Shown here: in pieces, positions 21,401 through 29,436 of the stretch
How positions within the stretch are numbered: position 1 is the first letter of the stretch
Layout of the letters: every line of letters starts with the position of its first letter
Source of the DNA: Hermetia illucens
Taxonomy: Eukaryota; Arthropoda; Insecta; Diptera; Stratiomyidae
Length of the DNA stretch: 64,000 nt
Assembly: GCF_905115235.1 (NCBI RefSeq)
Contig: NC_051851.1
Coordinates: forward strand, 133,188,725-133,252,724
Direction of reading: 5' to 3'
The notes under the pieces: model-generated
Told to the model about the DNA's origin: nothing
The model's input: only the letters and a program-made list of their open reading frames with translations
Databases searched by the model: none
Program-made: the position numbers and the translations under genes

Positions 21401-23897
21401 CTTATAGACTTTCCGGGCTGGATCATCCTCATCCATACGGATTAAGTGACCCGCCTACTGCAACCTATTGAGCCAGATTTTATCCACAACCTGACAATCG
21501 TGGTATCGCTCATAGATTTCGTCGTTATGTAGGCTACGGAATCGTCCATCCTCATGTAGGGAACCAAAAATTCTTCGAAGGATGCTTCTCTCGAACGTAG
21601 CTCAAAGTTGGCAGATTTTTTTGCTAAGAACCCAGTCTCCCCAAGAATATACAGGGTGCGGCAGCATAACTTCCTTTTTTAAAATGCGCGCCACTCAGTT
21701 AGTTGATGTCATAGCGGAGCGCTAGTGATCTCGTTCAAGAGGGGATATTGTAAAGTTATGTCTCGACACGGTTCAGTCGCCATCATGTGTTGGAATAGTG
21801 AGGAGCGTGCCTTTGCCGTTGAGGTTTACTTTTCAAGCGGATGTTCGGTTATTGCAACATAGCGTGCATTTCGGAATCGCTTTAATTTAGCCCCGTTGGC
21901 TCCCGTCCCAGACCGCAAATCAATTGTTACATGGGTCACTACATTCAGACAAGCTGCAAGTGCGACAAAAGGAAGAACTGGAGTCCCTCGGCCCGTTAGA
22001 TCACCTGAGAACATTGAAGCAGTTAGAGCGTCAATGTTGCGATCGCCACGGCGTTCTGCGCGCAAACACGCATCTGCCCTTGGACTATCCGATCGTTCTA
22101 TGAGAAGAATTCTTCGTGATGATCTTCATTTTCATATCTATAAGACGGCGATAGTGCAGCAACTTTCAGAACGTGACTTCAATTCTCGGATGAACGCGTG
22201 TGAGCTTCTTCTTGATGTCGTTCCCGAGGGTGCTATTGTTTTTTTTAGCGATGAAGCCCATTTTCATTTGTGTGGGTCGGTTACAAGATTTGAAAACCAA
22301 CATCCAAGAAGAAATTGCCAACATAACACCTGCTATGCTAACAAGAGTCATGACAAACGCCAGAAATCGGTTTACGCAATATATGGAAAATGGGGGATGT
22401 CACCTAACAGATTTGATCTTCAAAACAATGTAAATAAAAACTTTAGACATGTACCTACATTATTAAAAATAAATAAATATTTTCCGATGCATACAATAGT
22501 TTTTATTGAGTTTTGAGAAAAGGAAGTTATGCTGCTGCACCCTGTATAAGGACTGGTAAGATCATAGCCTGGTGCAGTAAGAACTTAGACTTAAACTTAG
22601 GTGTGATGTTTCGAGCGAACAGTTTTTGTAAGCTGATATAGGCTCTATTGGCAGCCAACGCGGATTTCATCGTCATAGCTCTTATGTGCTTTTCGACCCT
22701 AGATAGGAGAAATTTTCAACGGTCTAATAGTTGTAATCTCCTATCTTTATTGTTTTCGTTTGATTAGTGCGATTTATGTTGTTCGTTCTTTGGTCTTTCG
22801 TTCTGACGTTGCTACTATGTACCTCGTCTTGCCTTCATTAACGTGCAACCCGAGATCTCGCCCCAACTGCCGCCTGCTCAATCTGGATGAAGGCAGTTTG
22901 TACGTCTTGGGTCGTTCTTCCCATGATGTCGATATCGTCAGCGTAGGCCAGTAGTTGGGTGGACTTGAAGAATCTCTTACTCCAGGGCCAGATTAAAGAG
23001 GACGCATGATAGGGTATCCCCTTGTCTTAAACATTTGTTGATGTCGAATTGTCTCGAGAGTGATCCTGCTGCTTTTATCTGGCCTCGCACATTGGTTAGG
23101 CTCAGCCTAGTCAGTCTTATGAATTTTTTCGGGATACCGAAATCTCTCATGTACAGTTTTACCCTCGCTATGCTGTCATAGGCAGCTTTAAAATCGATGA
23201 AAAGGTGGTGCAGCTGGTGGCCATTTCCAGCAGTTTTTCCATTGCTTGAAAACGTCATCTGTTGCTAATTTGCCTAGAGTGAAGCCTCTATGGTATTAGC
23301 CAATGATGTGCTGGGCGTATTAGACTATCCGGCCTAGCAAGATAGCGGAGCATATCTTATAAATGATGCCCAACAACGTGATACCTCTACAATTGGTGCA
23401 CTAGGATGATAATGCCTCGTTGCCAGTCGTCAGGCATTGATTCACTGTCCCGCACTGTCCGTCAACCGACAAAAGTTGATGAACCGCTTGGTGTAATTGG
23501 ACGCCTTCATATTTAACCAATTCGGTTGTATTTCCATCGGCTCTTGGCGACTTACGGTTTATATGTCGGTGGATTTGCAGAGAGCTTGGTTTCACACAAA
23601 ACCTTAAGAAGGTGGCATTTTCCGTCGTAGCTTCAAAAAATCAATGAATAAAATGAAATAAATTAATTAATATTTGGCCAGATCCCAAATGTAATCCGAA
23701 CTTAAACATATAAAACAAATATAAATTCTAATATGAACCTACCAAGATTCAAAATAATATTTTTTCTTTATCGTTTGCAGTTCACTGGCCTCTCCTGTGC
23801 ATTCTTCGCCCATTATCTGCTGCAGCTTCAGGAAGAAAGAAATCGAGATAAAAACAAGCTTATAAACAAGGAGAAATGCGATGTATTTTCTATATAA
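3334..23897 (+). CDS. Tetraspanin A (4 coding exons, 255 aa)
   Basis: Four-pass membrane protein of the tetraspanin family; these organise membrane microdomains with integrins and other partners. Exons 3334-3405, 6893-7255, 10513-10728 and 23781-23897 join in phase 0 into one open frame of 24+121+72+38 codons, a normal family length. TM1 is about residues 14-38, split by intron 1. TM2 is about 50-70, TM3 about 75-97 and TM4 about 203-230, split by intron 3. The large extracellular loop holds the diagnostic CCG (148-150), PVSCC (165-169) and two more cysteines (181, 191), so it is a six-cysteine loop, with likely N-glycosylation sites. Introns are 3.5, 3.3 and 13.1 kb, filled mainly by LINE debris. 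The C-tail is short and charged. The orthologue cannot be named from sequence alone; the fly Tsp42E-type cluster is one possibility. Confidence 0.9.
3406..3825 (+). other. Start of tetraspanin A intron 1
   Basis: Unremarkable AT-rich intron sequence with no gene or recognisable repeat; the RTE element begins at its end. Confidence 0.5.
3826..6425 (-). mobile_element. RTE-type LINE, copy i, with endonuclease mostly deleted
   Basis: Read on the minus strand. The 5' leader and start of the endonuclease frame lie at 6425-5935 ([12 protein letters not shown]-like region matching 63430-63470). It then jumps straight to the linker (near 5700), RT (5099-4716, with [22 protein letters not shown]) and the C-terminal part (4384-3980, with [18 protein letters not shown]). 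Compared with the 63190-64000 copy, most of the endonuclease domain is missing. The 3' end is a run of ATG/GAT trinucleotides (3826-3842 on +), the same end seen at 21228 and 52649. It lies antisense in intron 1 of tetraspanin A and is inactive. Confidence 0.85.
6470..6720 (+). mobile_element. R1-like LINE ORF1 fragment
   Basis: Plus-strand reading [20 protein letters not shown], then [20 protein letters not shown], matches the ORF1 segment at 15100-15260 of the larger R1-like copy. A short, diverged relic in tetraspanin A intron 1. Confidence 0.75.
6893..7255 (+). CDS. Tetraspanin A coding exon 2
   Basis: 121 codons from [11 protein letters not shown] to WDQIQTD. Acceptor TTCCATTTAG is at 6892 and donor GTAAGC at 7256. 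It carries the end of TM1, the small loop, TM2 ([20 protein letters not shown]), TM3 and the first part of the large loop with two NST/NSS sequons. Phase 0 at both ends. Confidence 0.9.
7256..7630 (+). other. Start of tetraspanin A intron 2
   Basis: No recognisable coding or repeat content. Confidence 0.5.
7640..7775 (-). mobile_element. LOA-type LINE RNase H scrap
   Basis: The nucleotide pattern resembles 34230-34350 (shared blocks such as TTTCGTT.AG.TGGCCAA and CAACTCCACA.CAACT), which encodes the RNase H part of the LOA-type LINE. Very decayed. Confidence 0.5.
7776..8400. other. Intron sequence, unassigned
   Basis: No gene recognised. The stretch 8290-8400, directly before the tubulin-like segment, may be the 5'UTR that came with that copy; this is only a guess from position. 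Confidence 0.3.
8402..8600 (+). pseudogene. Beta-tubulin 5' fragment, pseudogene
   Basis: The sequence starts like a beta-tubulin N-terminus (EIVHIQA, then with a 1-nt slip [19 protein letters not shown]). It continues with [18 protein letters not shown], which is highly diagnostic of beta-tubulin. About 26 residues between these blocks (the DSDLQLERINVYYNEA region) are missing. A stop replaces the Gln of the usual GQCGNQ block and another follows HIF near 8580. No similarity follows downstream. Beta-tubulin makes the microtubule heterodimer, but this copy cannot. No intron interrupts it, which suggests a reverse-transcribed origin. The presence of the 5' rather than the 3' end means later loss or another mechanism is needed. 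Confidence 0.8.
8640..10170 (-). mobile_element. Decayed LINE ORF1 (gag-like) fragment, rearranged
   Basis: The clearest part is 9838-9470 on minus. It reads [15 protein letters not shown], then [15 protein letters not shown], then [18 protein letters not shown], a pattern typical of R1/Jockey-type ORF1 upstream of the zinc knuckles. Lower coordinates carry further broken pieces ([15 protein letters not shown]) that fit the ORF1 N-terminal region, so the order seems rearranged. The long plus-strand frame at 9396-10169 is its antisense shadow. Confidence 0.6.
10513..10728 (+). CDS. Tetraspanin A coding exon 3
   Basis: 72 codons. Acceptor TTTTATAG ends at 10512 and donor GTAACT begins at 10729. 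It encodes [12 protein letters not shown], then [10 protein letters not shown], the second half of the large loop and the start of TM4 ([10 protein letters not shown]). Phase 0. The first in-frame ATG (10555) is internal; the true exon starts before the CCG motif. Confidence 0.92.
10729..10989 (+). other. Start of tetraspanin A intron 3
   Basis: No recognisable content before the antisense LINE. Confidence 0.4.
11421..11434 (+). repeat. Target-site duplication, left copy
   Basis: ACACAGTGGAAATG, repeated exactly at 12472-12485 on the other side of the R1-like insertion. Confidence 0.9.
11435..12471 (+). mobile_element. R1-like LINE, 5'-truncated insertion (3' end of ORF2)
   Basis: An uninterrupted frame runs from 11435 to the TGA at 12289-12291: [19 protein letters not shown], then [16 protein letters not shown], then the C-terminal zinc motif [18 protein letters not shown] and ARKYGATET. 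About 170 nt of 3'UTR and an A-rich tail follow. Exact 14-bp direct repeats flank it, the signature of target-primed reverse transcription with 5' truncation. The intact frame and exact duplications make this one of the younger insertions in the window. Confidence 0.9.
12472..12485 (+). repeat. Target-site duplication, right copy
   Basis: ACACAGTGGAAATG, identical to 11421-11434, directly after the A-rich tail of the insertion. Confidence 0.9.
14185..15279 (+). CDS. R1-like LINE ORF1, first part (gag-like)
   Basis: Start chosen at 14185 because of the strong context CCACCATGG. ORF1 proteins of this class bind the element RNA. The first ~360 codons are hydrophilic, with [20 protein letters not shown] and the repeated Lys/Arg-rich stretches usual for LINE ORF1. 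Near 15258 the reading frame of homologues ([13 protein letters not shown]) moves to the frame that opens at 15267, so the last residues of this frame are a frameshift artefact. Confidence 0.7.
   Translation: MEDERRRKLTVQGLGTPVPAAFGSEQAGSRSSISLDRSASVVDNLATLAYNATSDLDLEKEVFKRSTTLPRTPITRPNKDELKAAFWTTKTVTTPTAHVQDARQQEVLQEQGRDPFKRSSSTLRSPPMPKTMKDKVQAKSEGPCKRSNPAGTYREQSPDPEELPFTQLGAKIVELSEFIKDKHNVHQAIKNMVRAIRVLYNRSQMEEKNNKNTPNRAVPTVSQATQVTPNRTTIESQRNKRVREKEGDPLSNQKAPKRKKGGQDIRKTNTNRSEGGNRTANLGNSTSVAKPKTSENDGWTKVTNKKAERKAKVRTRPDVIVISSKGNLSYAEILKKVKADPDLKDLSGNVNRIRRTRKGISCSS
15267..15848 (+). CDS. R1-like LINE ORF1, zinc-knuckle part
   Basis: Continues ORF1 after the frame change: [20 protein letters not shown], then [19 protein letters not shown]. 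Three knuckles follow: [14 protein letters not shown] is complete, [14 protein letters not shown] has its second Cys replaced by Tyr, and CLLC...H...C is the third. It ends in TGA at 15846-15848, overlapping the ORF2 ATG. The copy at 2067-1705 keeps the normal CRRC knuckle. Confidence 0.75.
   Translation: MFELKRSSVGKTDDFRTQVKNSLGENATVRAQKHEIYLQCKDLDEVTSKEEICIALKEQFKLKELTEESIVGLRKAYGGTQTATIRVPAEAAQMLLAAGRVRIGWVVCRLREQISLKRCFKCLMFGHFAKACTSSIDRSDRCRRYGEKGHIARECNRDPKCLLCEVKEGQDNRHIAGSGKCPEFRKALTAIRK
15845..18192 (+). CDS. R1-like LINE ORF2 (AP endonuclease + reverse transcriptase), broken
   Basis: ORF2 starts at ATG 15845 ([19 protein letters not shown]). It holds the endonuclease residues N and E (IISEPYR) and runs to about 16095, where one frame change moves it to the frame ending at 18192. 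The endonuclease continues with [26 protein letters not shown] and [10 protein letters not shown]. The RT domain has [47 protein letters not shown] and the catalytic YADD at 17755-17766. Coding after 18030 is microsatellite and Helentron-like sequence read by chance. The protein would cut target DNA and copy element RNA. Confidence 0.8.
18031..18084 (+). repeat. GTCT microsatellite
   Basis: Thirteen or so GTCT/GCCT/GTCC units at the junction between the LINE and the Helentron-like repeat; it belongs to the latter family. Confidence 0.9.
18031..19166 (+). mobile_element. Helentron-like repeat, copy B (3' complete)
   Basis: Lacks the 5' hairpin but has the GTCT run, the core CGATTTATTCGGAAACGG, the common body and a recognisable 3' end. 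That end carries AACACAAAACCTT (19115-19127, inverted relative to the 5' hairpin arm of copy A). A small imperfect stem around CCGAAG...CTTCCGG follows, then CTTGTTT. The same 3' end occurs at 27724-27774. Subterminal inverted repeats plus a 3' stem fit non-autonomous Helentrons (inference). Confidence 0.65.
19167..21224. other. Intron 3 sequence, unresolved repeat debris
   Basis: Minus-strand 19450-19167 has weak LINE ORF1 character (Lys/Glu-rich, FRSNH-like pieces), but I cannot align it firmly. 19700-20640 contains broken frames on minus that I do not recognise. 20640-21224 shows nothing. Confidence 0.35.
21225..23588 (-). mobile_element. RTE-type LINE, copy ii, split by a mariner-like element
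   Basis: The 3' ATG/GAT tail is at 21228-21238 (+ strand CATCATCATCA), followed by the same 3' segment as copy i. Minus-strand RT is at 23258-22977 ([38 protein letters not shown]). The element is interrupted between 21651 and 22545 by a DNA transposon. It stops at 23588, about 190 bp before tetraspanin A exon 4, where a hairpin arm of the Helentron-like family begins. Confidence 0.85.
21652..22544 (+). mobile_element. Tc1/mariner-superfamily transposon, internally deleted
   Basis: An 893-bp element with terminal inverted repeats CAGGGTGCGGCAGCATAACT / its complement (27 bp, one mismatch), flanked by TA on both sides (21650-21651, 22545-22546). The transposase start region is present (about 21790-22290: [40 protein letters not shown]). 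It reaches the first catalytic Asp in [10 protein letters not shown]. The next residues, including the other two catalytic acidic positions, are deleted. The frame resumes in another phase at the C-terminal end ([17 protein letters not shown], ending DLIFKTM). It cannot make active transposase but its ends look mobilisable in trans. Confidence 0.9.
23589..23606 (-). repeat. Helentron-like hairpin arm
   Basis: GGTTTCACACAAAACCTT is the complement of the 5' hairpin start of copy A; a fragment only. Confidence 0.5.
23781..23897 (+). CDS. Tetraspanin A coding exon 4 (C-terminus)
   Basis: Acceptor ATCGTTTGCAG ends at 23780. The 38 codons start [19 protein letters not shown], completing TM4 and a short cytosolic tail, and TAA is at 23895-23897. 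The frame fits exon 3 (phase 0) exactly and no other exon nearby competes. AATAAA follows 10 nt later. Confidence 0.85.
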   Translation, partial: FTGLSCAFFAHYLLQLQEERNRDKNKLINKEKCDVFSI

Positions 23898-23906
23898 CAA
23901 TTTTTC

Positions 23907-23912
23907 AATAAA
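23907..23912 (+). terminator. Polyadenylation signal, tetraspanin A
   Basis: AATAAA ten bases after the stop codon. Confidence 0.7.
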
Positions 23913-24059
23913 CCTCTTAAATTCAAAACAAATTTTAATGTGTCTTAGTTCATATGAATTCTCAATCTAAATGTGTCTTACTTCATATGCATTTTGACTA
24001 CGGTAGTATCCGCTAGTCTTACGGCTCACTGAGGATTCGTCGTCTTCTCTTTTCTGTAA

Positions 24060-24300
24060 AACATGAATTTAACCATGGTCTTTTAACCTTCTTTGGCGTA
24101 TTGAGCTACCCTAGTTGTGATCATCTGGGTTGTTTTCTCAATTCCAGCAATGGATGCGCTTTCCGATAATCGTAACTCAAACGTTCAATTCTGTTTTGAA
24201 TGCTGGCTGTGATCAGAAAGCTTTTCACTCTCCAACAAGAATCGCCATGCCAGGGGATGACACCGTGAAGTCGATGACATCTCGCCTGGCCTGGCCCGTT
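24060..24300 (-). mobile_element. LOA-type LINE scrap (linker/endonuclease)
   Basis: Blocks such as CTAGTTGTGATCATCTGGGT and GATGTCGATGAC/CTCTCGCC are shared with 36340-36680 of the LOA-type copy. Decayed. Confidence 0.65.
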
Positions 24301-24304
24301 TTCA

Positions 24305-24815
24305 GGTAATATGTCGGCTCCCTTAGTTTACATAAAAACAGTGATGACAACGAACTGCGGTTTATTCAGTTCCTAATATCACACAAAATGATTGTTAGAA
24401 GTACCTAGTCTGGGCGGAAAGCGGATCGCGTAATAACCACAGTCTATACAGGTCCTGGACATGAATCATCAACAAACAAACTGAAGAATGTTATAATTGA
24501 TACCACCTACCCACTTGGCCCCAGCGGAAAATCAGTCGGTATGAAGATGAACATAAACTAGTGAAGGAACGGAAGAATGCTGTATACCGGACAATGCTAC
24601 ACTCTCATAGAATGCGGCACGCGCAGAAACCTATCACGAACTCCGTCCAGTGGAGAAGCAACTTCACAGAAAGAAAAAGGAAGCTTGGGAGAACCAACAA
24701 GTCCCTGAACTCGTGAAGTACAGAGGACAACCGTACCAGGCGCGGAAGTTTTACCAACAAGCAGCAAGGTGAAGTCTTATACACCTCGACACTCAAGGTG
24801 TGGGACAGCAATGCC
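24305..24815 (+). mobile_element. RTE-type LINE fragment, plus orientation
   Basis: Starts with the same segment as 63898-64000 (TCACACAAAATG.TTGTT.GAAGTACCT). It runs through the endonuclease-RT linker (RERKNAVYRTMLHSHRM). It meets an opposite-orientation RTE piece at 24816. Confidence 0.75.
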
Positions 24816-25535
24816 TGTCCCCGAGGAATACATGAGGATAGGCAAAATCATTGTCTTGTACAGTAAGAACTTTGACTCTATGGTGGAACGTTTCGATCGA
24901 AACAGTTTTTATGAGCAAAAATAGGCTCTGCTGACTGTTTGCAACCGTGCGCGGGTTTCATAGTCACAGCCGTTATCGATTGTGATATTCGGTCCTAGAT
25001 GAGAGAAATTATCAATAGTCTCAAAGTTGTAGTCTATTATCTTTATTGCTCTCACTTCACCAGTGACATTTGATGTTGTTCATTCTTTTAATTTTAGTGC
25101 TGACATTGGCACCATGTACTTCGTCTTACCTTCGTTAATGTGCAGCCCAAGATCTCACACCAATCGCCGCTTGCTTGATCTGGATCAAGGTAGATTATAT
25201 ATATCGGGTTGTTCTTCCCATAATGTCAACACCGTCAGCATAGGCCAGTAATTGAGTGTAAGATGATGCCTCTCGCATCAATGTCAGTTTCGCCGATTAG
25301 TTTTCCACGGCCAGGTTAAAGAGAATGCATAATAGGGCACCGCTTTAGACCGTTGCTGGTTGTGAATTACGCTGAGAGTGATCCTTCCGCTTTTATCTAG
25401 CGTGTACAGTTTTCCCCTTTGCTATGTTATTATAGGCGATATAATTGATGGCCATATTCCACACAGTTTTTCTATCGTTTGCCGCAGAGAGTAAATCCGA
25501 TTCACCTGGAGGGAAGCCTCTTTAGTATAAGCCAA
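24816..25535 (-). mobile_element. RTE-type LINE fragment, minus orientation
   Basis: Matches copies i and ii by eye (GAGGAATACATGAGGA, ATGTACTTCGTCTTACCTTC). It covers the RT C-terminal half, heavily decayed. Confidence 0.75.
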
Positions 25536-27430
25536 TTATGTTCTGGTCCGCCAACCGCGACAAGCCTTCTATCTACTGGTGGACTACAGAAATTGCCGAC
25601 CTACGGCGAAACTGTCATAAGCTCCGCCGTTTAGCACAACGTTTACACGCCCACGAGGAGACATGCGCCACAAAGGATAAAAGGGAGACATGCGCCACAA
25701 AGGCAAAAGGGAGAGAGCTCGCGACTGGCAGATCCTGGTCAATGAAGTGAAGAACCCGTGGGGACTTGGTTATAAACCTGTTACTCGAAAAATCGGGGCT
25801 CTGCGGAAGCCCTGCATACTAATTACCGACCAGATGGACCGCATTGTATGAGCGTTATTCCCCAGATATCCTGTACGGGTTGATGTCAATAGCGCGGAAA
25901 GCGTCGAGGATTTTCCCCTTTTCACAATAGGAGAGCCCGAAGAAGCGTTTCTCACTATGAAAAACAAGAAGACGCCAGGTCATGATGGCATCCAGGCGGA
26001 AATTTACAAATTAGTGTTCCGCTAACGGCCAGACTTGCTGCTTGGGGCGTTCAACGCTTGCTTGAAGGAGGGCATTTTTCCTTGCCACTGAAAGGTGACC
26101 AGACTCGCGCTGATCAGCAAGGGTAAAGGAGACCCGGAGCTCCCGTCTGCATACCGACCGCTGTGTATGCTTGACACGGCCAGGAAAGTGCTCGAAAAGC
26201 TCATCAGGAGTAGACTCGCTGAAGCGATCCACACTGCCGGGGACTTATCCACAAGGTAGTTCGTATCCATAGTGGATGCTATTATGGAGGTCGTAGATGC
26301 GATTCATCGAGCCGAGACACACAGCCACCGATCTCGACGAATAGTGCTCCTCATAATGATTGATGTCGGAAATGTCTTCGACTCCGTAAGATGGACAAAT
26401 ATGATAGGCACATTAGAAAACTCATTCCACGTGCCAAGCTACCTCTTGCGGATATTGAAGGATTATCTGATACACCGCTCCATGTTTTATGAGATGCTAC
26501 ATGGCCAGAGGAGGATGAAAATCACGTCGAGAGTAGCACAGGGATCCATCCTAGGGCCAGACCTCTTCCTATGATTGTTTACTTAAACTCGACATGCCAG
26601 GAAAGTCGCGCCTGGTCGGTTATGCTGATGAAATCGCGGCACTTGTTGCTGGACGCACTGTTAAATAGGCGCAAAGCAGACTTGGCACATTGATCCGACG
26701 GGTAAGCGGATGGATGACTGCTCATAGTTTCAGCCTTGCACGGGGAAAGACCGAAGTAATCATCTTGACCAAAAAGAGACGCCCAACCCTGCGTCCCATA
26801 TCGATTGGTGAGTTGACTATAGATTCGAAACCAGTGGTTAAATACCTTGGTTTAATGCTCGACTCAAAGATGAGCTTTTTCGAGCAAATCAAAGCAGCAG
26901 CGGACAGGGCCGCAACTGGAGTTTCGTTCTTGAGTCGGCTAGTGGCGAATGTTGAGGACTTTATATCTACTAGAACACGTCTCCTTATGGAAGCAACGCA
27001 GTCAGTTCTACTCTATGGCGCGGAGGTATGGGCCCTAGACAAGGAAGTGCATCGTAAGTTCCTTACTCAAGTGCAGAGACGGGGAGCTTTACTAGTTGCG
27101 TCTGGTTATCGCACCGTCTCAGAACCGGCCGTGATGGTGACCGCGGGAGTGATTCCCGTTGCCCTCCTTGCCAAGGAGCGTAAAGCTATCTACCGGGTAA
27201 AAACTTAAGAGAGGTGGTTGCCCGTGAAGATCGTTACCGAGTCATAACTCTCTTGGCAAAATGAAACAATGGGCAGATGGACTGCACAACTCATCGACAA
27301 TTTAGACCCCTGACTGAACCGAACGCACGGTTAGATTGTTCACTTCCTTACGCAATTACGGAGAAAAGGTTTGGGACGGCGCGATTTTCTGATTGTGTGT
27401 TCTGCAATGAAGTGGTCGATTATTATTTTT
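25536..27430 (+). mobile_element. R1-like LINE, second family, linker to RT C-terminus
   Basis: Pieces in order: linker WWTTEIADLRRNCHKLRRLA (25538-25750), then an RT start around 25970-26260 in changing frames. RT proper at 26272-26574 reads VLLIMIDVGNVFDSVRW and VAQGSILGP. A YADE box (VGYADEIAAL) lies near 26615. RT C-terminal sequence is at 26690-27208 (IDSKPVVKYLGLMLDSKMSF, TQSVLLYGAEVWALDKEVH), and the NETMGRWTAQLIDNLDP end is at 27260-27310. It is diverged from the 14185 family. It stops at the Helentron-like repeat at 27431. Confidence 0.85.
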
Positions 27431-27774
27431 TATATTGGGAGTGAGTACTGAAAATGTGCTCCACAAAGAGTGAAACAGCTCTCGTTCTCAGAATTTATCC
27501 GGCCGAAAATTTGCAAAAAATCAAATCACAATGCATCCACACGAAAGTCCCAAAATACCTCCCATTTTAACATCTGTTCAGAAATACAAAATGCGTTCCC
27601 AGTGGGTGCGTGCCTTCCTCATATAAACGGCGGAGTTGGAGTTTCGAGGCATATCAAGAAAAATTTGAAATTTTTAGCGCTGTACAAGTGGAAAAACCTG
27701 TATGAAAGTTTCTCACACAAGATGAACACAAAAACTTTATACTCAAAGTGTCGCACTTCCGGTATGGCTTGTTT
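27431..27774 (+). mobile_element. Helentron-like repeat, copy C (3' part)
   Basis: Shares the body seen at 18340-18440 (GTCTCGTTCTCAGAACCTAT-type block) and the 3' end of copy B (AACACAAAAACTTTATAC...CTTCCGGTAT...CTTGTTT). Confidence 0.65.
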
Positions 27775-29400
27775 GAATCTTCTGGTCATGCTATTTTTTG
27801 AAAATTAGACAGGACTTAAACTGACGCTGAACAGTTTGATCTGTCTGAAAAACCATGGACGCAACCAAAGATGGATCCGACTAGCAAATCCATCACAATA
27901 GTGAGCAGGTCTTACACGATCAACCAGCACATCAAATTCCATAAAACTCTCTGTAAGCGACTAGCCACGTGGTGCAATGGATGATAAAAGAGTTGTCATA
28001 TGAAAGTTAAAGCAAAAGACAAGTGGTGAAACCGAGGAATAATGACAGACCCTAAATTGCTTTTACGACTTTCCAATTGGAGGATGCCAGGGACACCTTG
28101 CGGGCCAAGAATCCTGGAAATCAAGGTCCGAACGTACTGTAACGAGTTAAAATTCTACGCGTGGGGAGCTATGTATATATGTAGCCCTTGTTTCATTATG
28201 CGGAAAACGATCATGGGAAACGACCGCCCAATGTCACTCGTTAGCATCAAGGTTATTTTTACTTACAAATGAATAGTTACGCCAGAATGTAAGTAAGGTA
28301 CATATTAGGAACCGGTGGCATTTCAACTACTCTTCATGCTTCGCAGTGCTACCGACTTTCCCACCGAAAGTGGCAAAGAAATCACCTAAAAATTACATCA
28401 CAATTGAAGCACAGCAAATTTTTAAAAAATCTTGAATAGAAGAAAAGCTTCGAGGCATGAATGATATACGTTGTTTCACATAAGTGCTTCTGTCAAACAT
28501 GCTGAAAGTTGCACATAAAACAAATCTAAAATGTGCTAATTTTAAGTAGCTGATATTGTAACTATTATAGTTACCAGAGAGTCCTGTGTCCTCATTTCAT
28601 AAGAAGAATTAATCAAGAATATTGAAAGTTGTTTTATAATTGCCCATGGCATAATAGCTGCTCTATTCAATTGTACACTTCCACATTATAAATGATTCAT
28701 TGCCACGTGCTGTAATTGCTTCAAAAATGGAAAACAATTCCTTGACTTTGATTTAACTCATTCGAAATATTCAGGACCATTTAGTTCAATGGCGGAGTTC
28801 TAAGTAAACACATCTACTGAGGATATACACTTGTGGCCAGATAAAAAAATCCTTTGCATAACAAGGGTCGCATTTCGTGGGCTCGCATTTGGTAAGATTA
28901 CAGTATACCATTTCAACTAATTTTTGTAATTTATAATTCCCCGTAATGCTTTAACTTTCTCGGCATTTCTTCAAATAAAATTCTACCTTGACGAAGTCGC
29001 AAATTTTAACGAATATTCCAGAATGCGCTGACAGAAGAGAAAAGTAAATGGTGAATTTCTGGAATAAAATAAGGAACAGGTTAATTCTGAGTTCTCTACT
29101 CTTTTCTTGATAATAAATTGCCCATTTTCTGGAAAAACCTCCATCTTTGGATCTTTCAAACTACACATGCTAATTTCAACCTAATTTTGGCTAAAACTGG
29201 GCTAGATGCGAAATAACAATGTCACCCGTAAAACATATTACAATGAAACAAATATAAAGTCGTAACAGAACCTACATAAAATAAATGGGAAGACAGCCAG
29301 GGTCCTAGAAAAAAACTCTACAGCCCGTAGGAAAATCAAGCTTAAAAACTAGTCCCAGGGCGGTAATTATTCAGACCCTCCCTATTATCCGTTTTTTATC
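27775..29400. other. Intergenic, nothing recognised
   Basis: AT-rich sequence upstream of the odorant receptor. I see no coding similarity or named repeat; the promoter of the receptor should lie in its right part. Confidence 0.45.
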
Positions 29401-29436
29401 ATGGAAATTTGTATTTTGAACCTCCGAGAGAATCTC
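29401..29436 (+). CDS. Odorant receptor coding exon 1 (tentative)
   Basis: MEICILNLRENL followed by donor GTAAGG. It joins in phase 0 to exon 2 after acceptor CCAGTTTAG at 29630. Chosen because exon 2 has no in-frame ATG before the first helix and a stop lies just upstream of it. Confidence 0.5.
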
